This document shows positions 56,168 through 64,000 of a stretch of DNA of 64,000 nucleotides, in pieces. The notes beneath the pieces were generated by a model that was not told the DNA's origin, ran no database searches, and worked only from the letters and a program-made list of their open reading frames with translations. This DNA is from Cranoglanis bouderius (Eukaryota; Chordata; Actinopteri; Siluriformes; Cranoglanididae). The position numbers were made by a program, and so were the translations under genes. How positions within the stretch are numbered: the first letter of the stretch is position 1; each line of letters starts with the position of its first letter. The stretch lies in the NCBI GenBank assembly GCA_023630585.1, contig CM042553.1, positions 14,022,020 through 14,086,019 of the forward strand, written 5' to 3'.

Positions 56168-57014
56168 TCAGTCTCTTGCATCATTTTGGAGAAATCTTTT
56201 GCCCCACTCTTCTTTATAACATTGCTTTAGTTCATTGATGTTTGAGGGCATTTGTTTATGTACAGCTCTCTTAATATCCTGCCACAGCATCCCGGCCATT
56301 CCAACACCTTGATTTTTTTTCTTTTCTTTTCTGTCATTCAGATGTTGATTTGCAGATGTGCTTGGGATCATTGTTCTGTTGCATGATCCAATTTCGACTC
56401 AGCTTAAGCTACTGCACAGATGGCCTCTCATTAGTCTCAAGAATATTCTAGTATAAAGTAGAGTTCATCATTGTCTCGATGACTGCAAGTTTCCAGGTTT
56501 CCCAAACATGGCACTGTACATGATGACCAAACATCTCCACCTTGGTCTCATCAGTCCAAAGGATATTGTTCCAGAACTATTGTGGTTTGTTCAGATGCAT
56601 TTTGCAAGCCTAAGTCATGCTGCCATGTTCTTTTTTGAATATAAGGGGCTTTTTTTCCTAGCCACCCTTTTTTCCTAGCCACCCTTCCATGAATTCTGTA
56701 TTTGTTCAGTCTTTTTTTGATTGTGCTGTCATGAACATAAACAGTTAATGTGCTTACAGAGGCCTGTAGGTCACATGATGTAGCTCTATTTTTTTCTTTA
56801 TATCTCTGAGCATTAAACAGTCTGACATTGGACTGAATTTTCTGGGACACCAACTCCAACTCAACTTGAAGGCTCTCCATTGTTAAACAATCCTTCTCAC
56901 TGTAGAATGGTGAATTTCAAATTATTTGGAGATGGCCTTATAACTGTTCCCAGATTGATGAGCAGCAACAATTGCTTCTTGGAGGTCATGGCTGGTGTCC
57001 TTTCTTCTTGACAT
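56168..57014 (-). pseudogene. Tc1 transposase remnant in the split element
   Basis: Starts MSRRKDTSHDLQEAIVAAHQ at 57014 and meets a stop after about 35 residues. A following frame (56551-56880) reads MESLQVELELVSQKIQSNVR, DLQASVSTLTVYVHDSTIKK and RVARKKGWLGKKAPYIQKR, the usual middle of a Tc1 transposase. The last part contains MPSNINELKQCYKEEWGK. The central DDE segment is deleted or scrambled. Confidence 0.7.
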
Positions 57015-57459
57015 GATGTAGAAACACACACCTGACTGTTCCAGAGCACCAAACTGCCAAACATTCTGCATTTATAGAGACAGTCACACTTCTTGACTGT
57101 TAACTAATCTTGTGCATTTCATTAGTAACACCTGGCTGCTAATTAATCTCTTAATGACTGTGCAAGTAGGAAGGATGTACTTATTTTTCCCACCTGGGTT
57201 CTGTAAGTTAATTTATTTTTTTGGGGAAAAATGACTACATATCAAAATCTGTAGTGTTTTTTTGTTGTCATCTAAGGCTGTATGTTTTTTTTTTTTTTAA
57301 TAGAAGTTGGTGAAGACCACACAATTGTTATTCAGGCCCTGATATATAAAAACATAGAATTGAAGGACTACCACTACTAGCTTTTTTTCATCTCAGAAAC
57401 ATTGCTAAGCTAAGAAATATGTTGTTACATGTTGCAGAAAAACTAGTTACTTTTTTGTG

Positions 57460-58030
57460 TCTCTAAGTTAAACTATGCCTTGCTGTCTGGATGTTCCAGT
57501 AGGTGCACATACAAACTCCAGCTCAGAATGAATCCTAGAACCAGAAATCTTGACCATATTACGTCTATTTTATCCATACTACATTGGATCCCAGTAAAAC
57601 TGCATTGATTATTAAATACTACTATTTACCTATAGAGCATTGCATGATCGCCCCACAGTACCTGATTGAATATTTGGTCTAGTATGAGCCATCATGTCTG
57701 TTTTGATCAAAGGTGCAGGCTCTTTGTTAGTACCTAGAATACAAATGAAAACTATGGCATTCGCTATTCTTTCAGCACACCAAATACAGGTGTTTTGGTT
57801 TCTATATCACAGCATAGTGTAATGATTTATAATCCTAATGTCCAGTGTCAACCAGAAGAGGATGGGTTCCCTTATGAGCCTAGTTCCATTTCTTCCTCAT
57901 GTTGTCTCAGGGAGTTTTTCCTCGCCATTGTCATCTCTGGCTTGCTAATTTATGATCTCAATTTAAATCCAGATTTCTGTAAAGCTGCTTTGTAACAATG
58001 TCTATTGCTTACAGTGCTAAAGAAAATAAA
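57460..58030 (+). repeat. 3' end of a fish LINE
   Basis: A degraded reading of HITSILSILHWIPVKLH-type sequence near 57555-57610 recalls the C-terminal region of CR1/L2/Rex-type reverse transcriptases (LHWLPV). It is followed by a 3' tail with GAGGATGGGTTCCCTTATGA, GTCTCAGGGAGTTTTTCCTC and GTAAAGCTGCTTTGTAACAA, a conserved LINE 3' end in fish. Frame continuity is lost. Confidence 0.6.
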
Positions 58031-58579
58031 TGTTACATTTTAATTATTTGATAAAAAAAACAAACCCTTAACCATTTTACGCAATGACTCTTGCCTCTGA
58101 CAGTTGTAGGATTTGTGCAACATCCTGGCCACTAGTGTAGAACCTTTACCACAGAACTACCACTGCCTCAGGGAAGACCCTGCTAAGCTGTAAAGTATAA
58201 CATTTCAGAAATTAATTTATTGTATATAAAGAATATTTTGTTAGGTGTTATTATATGGACCAAACACTGATCACTGATATATTATTAGCATGGACAGTAT
58301 GTGTTCAGTAGATGTGGGTTCAAAATGGGTATGGCTGACATTGTCCTCAGGGTGGCAATAGCCCCTAACTCAGAGTCTCAAAACTCAAAATTTAATGGCA
58401 GCATTTCTAGTAGTTCAGTATTTCTGATAATGGATGGTAGTCTAGGGTGACTAGAGTCTAAAAATCAAAGAGAAATATTTCTTATGTTCTAGTCAGGTGT
58501 CATCTGCCAGTTTTCAAATTTATTAGTGTATGTCTAGTTTTCTTTTTCTCCTCAGTTGTAGGACTCTACAACCCTGGCA

Positions 58580-58582
<3 letters not shown>

Positions 58583-58677
<95 letters not shown>
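58583..58677. repeat. (TG)n microsatellite
   Basis: About 48 uninterrupted TG units. Confidence 0.97.
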
Positions 58678-58678
<1 letters not shown>

Positions 58679-58754
58679 TACAACCCAGTCCCAACACACT
58701 TTTTGATCTTAACATCATCTGAGCCCACAGTAATAGTGAGGAATTGAGTTTATA

Positions 58755-59225
58755 GTGCAGCCTCTGTCAGTTCAAGTATTCCAGGTTGACATACTCAAGT
58801 CTGAATTGGGTTTCCATTTGTATCAGTACCATGATGTGATCTTCACCTGTATTAAATTCTCATTGCATCGCACCCATGGTTGCCTCAATACTTTCTTGGT
58901 GATTACTGGATTTGAGCTCAGTTTCATCTTTCATTACTTTGTGTTTCTTATAGAGTTCGGACTGGTGGTCCTGTTTCAACATAATGGCTTCCTGGCTCTC
59001 CTGGAAATGATGGAATGGAAAATGGTGACCAAATTGGTACCAATCATGGACACTGTCTTCCACCCCCTCCGTGACATACTGGTGGAATTGAATAGCACTT
59101 TCTGTGATAGGCAGATACAATCATGGTATAGCAAGATGCGCTACAGGAAGCCATTTTTACTGACTGTTATTAGACTCTACCTATCTTCCAATTCTACATC
59201 CCTACCAGTCATACTACCTAATTAA
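58755..59225. other. Open frames on both strands, unassigned
   Basis: A 156-residue plus-strand frame and an 86-residue minus-strand frame overlap here. I recognise neither. The minus frame (for example YVTEGVEDSVHDWYQFGHH) has protein-like composition without a known motif. The plus frame is hydrophobic and may only be its shadow. It could be remains of a retroelement or a chance opening. Confidence 0.15.
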
Positions 59226-60038
59226 CACCATGCCAACATTAGCAGGATTGTTTTTTTTTCTTTGTAAGATCTTGTCACATATCTGTTCATGAGAATTACA
59301 CTACTGTGAGAGTGTTATTTGAGACATTTCCCTTAATTACTGTTCTATGACTTCAGATGAAGCAATAATAATAGGAGAAAGATTTCATAGCAGCATGCAT
59401 ATAGTAATCATTATATTTGTTTTTTGTACCTTTGTTTGTTTAAATGATTTGCATGTTATTGCCATGAGGCTGTGGTTGCAGATTAGATTAGATTTTTTTC
59501 AAAGGTCTTTGTCAGATATTTTAGTTTTAGTTATATCAGTTTCAGCATACAAAAGTGCAATAATGTTTTCTCTGGACTATGCACCAATTTGTTAACCTAC
59601 TTGGACTAGTACTAGGTGGCTCTTGCACCCTTATTAGAGCGCTGAATGCTTAGTTAACCACATGCTTAATCAACCCTAATGTCCTAGCAGATTTGCAACC
59701 ACATCATTACACTGTACTTACCATCATTTCACTTGTTACTATTCTAACTAATGGGTTCCCTACATCTGTGTAATGATCATTTACAATGGTAGCTGCATTG
59801 TGGTGCCAGAAGGTATGTTGATTATATTTTCACTTTAATAATAATACTATACTCATTTGCCATATGATTGTATAAAATGAAGATCAATTTGCACTTTGCA
59901 TTTTTTGCAACACCTTAGTGACAGCTGCTTATTATCCAATTGACTAATAAGGATAATAATTACACTGACATTCTCTTCTCACAATGGTGAGAACTCAGGC
60001 GACCTTGAGTGTGTAGAAAGGCACTATAAAAAATAAAC

Positions 60039-60103
<65 letters not shown>
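60039..60103. repeat. (TTA)n microsatellite
   Basis: About 21 TTA units, giving a poly-Asn artefact frame on the minus strand. Confidence 0.96.
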
Positions 60104-60107
<4 letters not shown>

Positions 60108-62170
60108 ATGATGAACTGCTTTTCTCTTTCAGATTGAGCCATATTAAATTTACACCAAAGATTTGCTGTGGTGTGTCTTGTTTGTCATTTACACTAGACA
60201 GAGGACCAATTCTTTATGAAGTATGATGGTCCCTCCATTATGGAACAGCTGGGACCTCACCTGAGTGTCTTAATTTCACTTTCATTTAGATCTCTTGCTG
60301 TTTCATGTCTTTTCTCTGTGCTTGACGGTCCCTCCATGGCTCACACAAAGCCCTTTAACCAAGCATAGCATAATTACCTCAGCTGTGTTTTCTCCCCCCA
60401 TTCTCAGGTCAAATTTTCTCCTTGTATAATTCAAGCCTGCTTTCACACATACACAGTAATGGCAAGTGTCCAAGAGAGGATGGCCAATTGCCTTTAAGTG
60501 CTTGTGTCAGTCGTTTCTGGGTCAGTAAGCAGGACTGGCCTCATGCCAGAGCATCTTCGGTCTATAGCAGTGTTGTCAAGGTTGTAGAGAGGAAAGAACT
60601 GTAAAGCCCAAGAGTGTATGGTTACACCACACTAACAACAACAGATACAGCATTATAAGCCACTTGTGTTACTGCACTTAAAACTTCATCATATATTATT
60701 TGCTTCTGCCGCCCAAGCCAAGGTAATGTTCCTCAGTCCCCAATAGTCTTAGTTATAAATTTATTATTTTTAATGTATTGATTGTTTCATTGTGTTCCAT
60801 GCAATGTAAATGTTACAATAGGCATCAGTTCAAGTGGCATAGAGTATGTGTAAAATATGAGTGCACGTTTAGATCTCTGTAAGCATGCTCCTGTGTGCAG
60901 TGAGGTAATCAATACTCCTCACTGCACAGATGAACGTGAAGAACTTTTTGTCGCTAGACTGTACTTATTTTACAATCTCAACATTCTGCTCCCCACTGAA
61001 TTTTAATAAGGTGTACATTTCCTCAGGGAGACATTTTGATTCTATTCATAAATCATTGGGACTGAAGCTATGTTGTGAACATTGAAAAATGTGCTAAATA
61101 TTTTGTTCAGAACAATAGCTGTGGACCCAGCAAAGGTTTTCTGTGTTCTTTTCTGTTGTCCATTTATGTGAAGTGCCATTGACATTTAATCATTCGCTTT
61201 GTCATCAACCAGAGTAATGGATCTATGGTTGAGTGTTTATGGTGCCTTGGTTAATGTACCTTGTCACTGTGTTATTTTGATGGACTCTTGGTTGGTGAGT
61301 CTACATTTCTGAAGGTGCTGTCCATCATAAAATGGCACATGTCATAGTTGCATGCTCTGAAATATAGGTCATATAGTTCTATAGTAATTCTTAGAAAGAA
61401 AACATATTTGGTCATTGGAAAATGCATTCTGTGTGATGCTAATCAAAGCTTTAAATCTCAGTCTAACACATTACAGCCACATTAAATTACCAAAGCTTCT
61501 GACTTGTTTTCAACCTCTGCACTGTAATTTTATATCTGAAAATTGTAGCTTGAAACATGTGTCCCTAATGAGAGTGGATAATTAAAGTACATGATGGCCA
61601 AATATCAATAGGTCTGTTATAGGGCAGACACTTTTCAGCACCATGGACAGAGTTTCTGTAGAAGCCGCTAAGCTACTTATTAATGAGGCTCCACTAATGA
61701 TGGCGTGGTGATGTGCACATGCGCATGATTGTGACTGGACTCAAACACTTCACCCAACATCCAATACTACAGTAGGCTACTAAACAGTAACAGTATTTTG
61801 CTATTCAAAGGTGCTGCAAATCTGGAACACTGTGGGAACTACCAAACAGTAACAATAGTCAAAGTGGCATCAAATATTGTTTGGACTCAAGTACAGATCC
61901 ATGTTAATATAATGATAATGGCACTGAATAACTTTGACTTTCATGTGACATCACACAGTATAATTACTGCCATTTTGAGCACCGAATACAGGAACGACTG
62001 CATCAGCTTTGTTTTTGTGCTTTAGTAAATAGATTCATTTTAATTTACAGTGATAATCAAATGCCCTAATAGACTCGACTACATACATCCCCTTGTCATG
62101 CTGCCTTGTAGCTATGTTAGCTAGCTAGAAACATAAACTGCATCTAAAATAAAGATATACATCTTGGCAT
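60104..62170. other. Intergenic, nothing recognised
   Basis: AT-rich sequence without a recognisable exon, RNA gene or transposon end. Confidence 0.4.
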
Positions 62171-62265
62171 ATAATATTACAAACATTAGCAAAATTATTC
62201 AGTTACCTGATATGGTACGTTCATATCAGGTAACTAAATAATTTTGCTAATGTTCGGAATATTAT
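62171..62265. repeat. Long near-perfect hairpin
   Basis: Two 44-base arms (62171-62214 and 62222-62265) pair at 41 of 44 positions across a 7-base loop, GTACGTT. The core of the arms is CAAAATTATTCAGTTACCTG. No flanking duplication was evident. Confidence 0.85.
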
Positions 62266-63447
62266 CTCCTTATAATGACAAAAAGCCTTTTCTACTGAAG
62301 AATCCACTCTGATGTGAAGAGTCAGTAGGCTTCTCTGCTCTTAAATGCTTTGAGGCACTCTTCAAAATAGGAAGGGGGTTGTGTACAAGATAGAAAAAAC
62401 ACAAATTTAAATATTTAAATCATTTTTCTGCCAGTTTATGTGAAATCAGCACTTTAGGTGCAAGTACATAAAGATCACAGTCTATTCTATTTGTTGACAT
62501 ACTGTTCATTCTTTTCTAAGGAAACCACCCCCCCACCCCCACCCCATACACACACAACAAATAAATAAATAAATAAATAAATAAATAAATACATAAATCA
62601 CAGTTAGCTGGCTATCTTCATGCAGCAGGTTGTGATAAACAGGAAAAAATGAATGAAAGATCATTCCAGACAAAATAAATACAGGATAAAATTGGGACTT
62701 TACAGGGTGAACCAGGAGAATTAGCATGTGTGGCTATAAATAAGTGAAAGAGACGGAGGTGGGCGTTGTGTGCCAGATGAAATGTGTGTCAGTGGGCCAT
62801 ATCACTATCCTTCTGCGTCTCCAGGGACATCATTATTCTGGAGTGAAGAAAGCGAGCAGGTCAGCCTCTAGCCTTAGGGGATGTGCAGCTGTGGAAAATA
62901 TTTATTTGGATATCAGAAAAATACACAGCCAAATACACTGCCAAAAACGTTCAACAACACTGCAAAGTTAACATCTACACAATTTCATTTAGACACAAAG
63001 GTTATAGGTTACTTCCACACTTGCTTTTTGCTGTGTACTAATATGGTGTCTGTTACTGAGAGAAAAGGACGAAGAGGTACCCGGGTACTTGTGGAAGATT
63101 CATGGTCATTCACACCCTTGCACACACAGCAAAAGATCCCATGTGCTAAATTATCACCAAATATTTCACATTCAATTGGATTAATACAACATAACCCACA
63201 TGTCCAACCATGTACCATATTTATTATATAACGCACTATATAATTTTAAGGTCTGAAAGCATAGTGTACCTTGAGTATATTTCCTACAATGAATACAATG
63301 CAACCTACAGGTGATGCAGAATACCCATAATGCACTTTGCAGTGTGTAGAAAACAGGCAGTATGGTGCTATTTCAGCCATCGATAACAGGTGAAAATGAA
63401 TAAAATAATGTGGAAACAAATCACATACTAAAAATAAAAAGACATAC
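62266..63447. other. Intergenic with (AAAT)n
   Basis: Contains a C-rich run at 62527-62545 and an (AAAT)n run at about 62560-62598. No gene was recognised. Confidence 0.4.
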
Positions 63448-63605
63448 ACTATGGTGGCATAGTAAGTACTGTTGCCACCTCATAGCTCCAGGGTCCCTGG
63501 TTTAATACTGAGCTTGGGTTACTGTCTGTTCATAGTTTCACATGTTCTCCCAGTGTTTGTGTGGGTGGGTTTCCTCTGGGTTCTTTGGTTTCTTCTTGAG
63601 TGTTT
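63448..63605 (+). repeat. SINE-like fragment, tRNA-type head
   Basis: GGTGGCATAGTAAGTACTGT, TGCCACCTCATAGCTCCAGG and CTGGTTTAATACTGAGCTTG resemble a degraded tRNA-derived head. It is the reverse of the repeat at 34.64-34.95 kb. An (AT)n tract follows at about 63638-63664. Confidence 0.5.
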
Positions 63606-63796
63606 AAGTCTAAATATTTAAGCTATAGTAAGATTCAATATATATATATATATATATATATATATTGCAGCCAGGGATATATTTATCTGTAAATAAATTC
63701 CACTAATTTCCCCAGAACAGATTTTTTCCTGAGGATAATTTAACTTTTCAAATATTAGGTTAATTAAAATGTGTATAATGATAATCTGATAATCTA

Positions 63797-64000
63797 CAGC
63801 CCCTTCTGAAAGTACTGGAATGGCAACGCCAAATCTTTTGTTTTTGCTATACACTGAAGAAAATTGGGTTTGAGATCAAAAGATGAATATGAGACAATAG
63901 ATAAGAATTTCAGCTTTTATTCATATTTACATCTTGATGTGTTAAAGAACTTAGAATATGGCACCTTTTGTTTGAACATACACATTTTTCAAGTGATCAA
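63797..64000. mobile_element. Terminus of another Tc1-like element, cut by the window end
   Basis: Starts CAGCCCCTTCTGAAAGTACT directly after a TA at 63795-63796, followed by GGAATGGCAACGCCAAATCT. This is a family terminal repeat common in fish. The rest lies beyond the window. Confidence 0.65.

Larger units (their letters stand above)
50910..57363 (-). mobile_element. Tc1-like element split by two later insertions
   Basis: The left end is CAGTCATGGGAAAAATAAAG after a TA at 50908-50909. Its long inverted repeat continues as CAGGGCCTAAATAACAATTC, is interrupted by a hAT element, then resumes ACCAACTTCTATAAGC through AATCCAGGTGGGAAAA, and is interrupted again by an RTE retrotransposon. The transposase body follows to about 57015. 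The right inverted repeat (CCACCTGGGTTCTGTAAG, AGAAGTTGGTGAAGACCACA, TTCAGGCCCTGATATATAAA) stops near 57363, lacking roughly the outer 30 bases. Removing both insertions leaves about 1.46 kb, normal for a Tc1 element. Confidence 0.85.

Overview
The window is vertebrate nuclear DNA, most likely from a teleost and plausibly a catfish or other otophysan. The evidence is short exons with GT-AG introns, AT-rich introns full of (CA)n, (AT)n and (GA)n microsatellites, and many Tc1/mariner copies of families typical of fish. No bacterial genes, CRISPR arrays, rRNA or tRNA genes were seen. All gene names rest on recognising encoded protein motifs and exon phases by eye; nothing was searched against a database.

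Genes occupy the left two thirds. In order they are: the last exon of TMEM161A (+, 1099-1394); MEF2B (-, seven coding exons, 9215-17188, with likely non-coding 5' exons near 23.0 and 24.2 kb); TMEM221 (+, three coding exons, 27240-30614); BORCS8 (-, four exons, 32581-33894); RFXANK (+, seven exons, 34469-37671); and NR2C2AP (-, five exons, 37984-41340). For every gene except the cut-off TMEM161A the exons join in phase into a full open frame. The set matches the human 19p13.11 block TMEM161A-MEF2B-BORCS8-RFXANK-NR2C2AP, except that TMEM221 lies between MEF2B and BORCS8. The products are not one pathway: a MADS transcription factor, a membrane protein of unknown role, a lysosome-positioning subunit, an MHC class II transcription cofactor and a nuclear-receptor partner.

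The most striking gene-level observation is the last intron of NR2C2AP (38107-38571). It has a textbook U12-type AT-AC structure, and only an AC acceptor keeps the protein in frame.

Transposon remains fill the introns and the right third. They include a Tc1 element with both inverted ends and TA duplications in MEF2B intron 2, a Tc1 copy with mismatched ends at 5.2-6.7 kb, and a nested composite at 50.9-57.4 kb. In that composite a Tc1 element is interrupted both by a hAT element with an 8-bp duplication and by an RTE retrotransposon. From 41.3 to 50.9 kb and from 58 to 64 kb I found no recognisable gene, only simple repeats, SINE-like pieces and hairpins.
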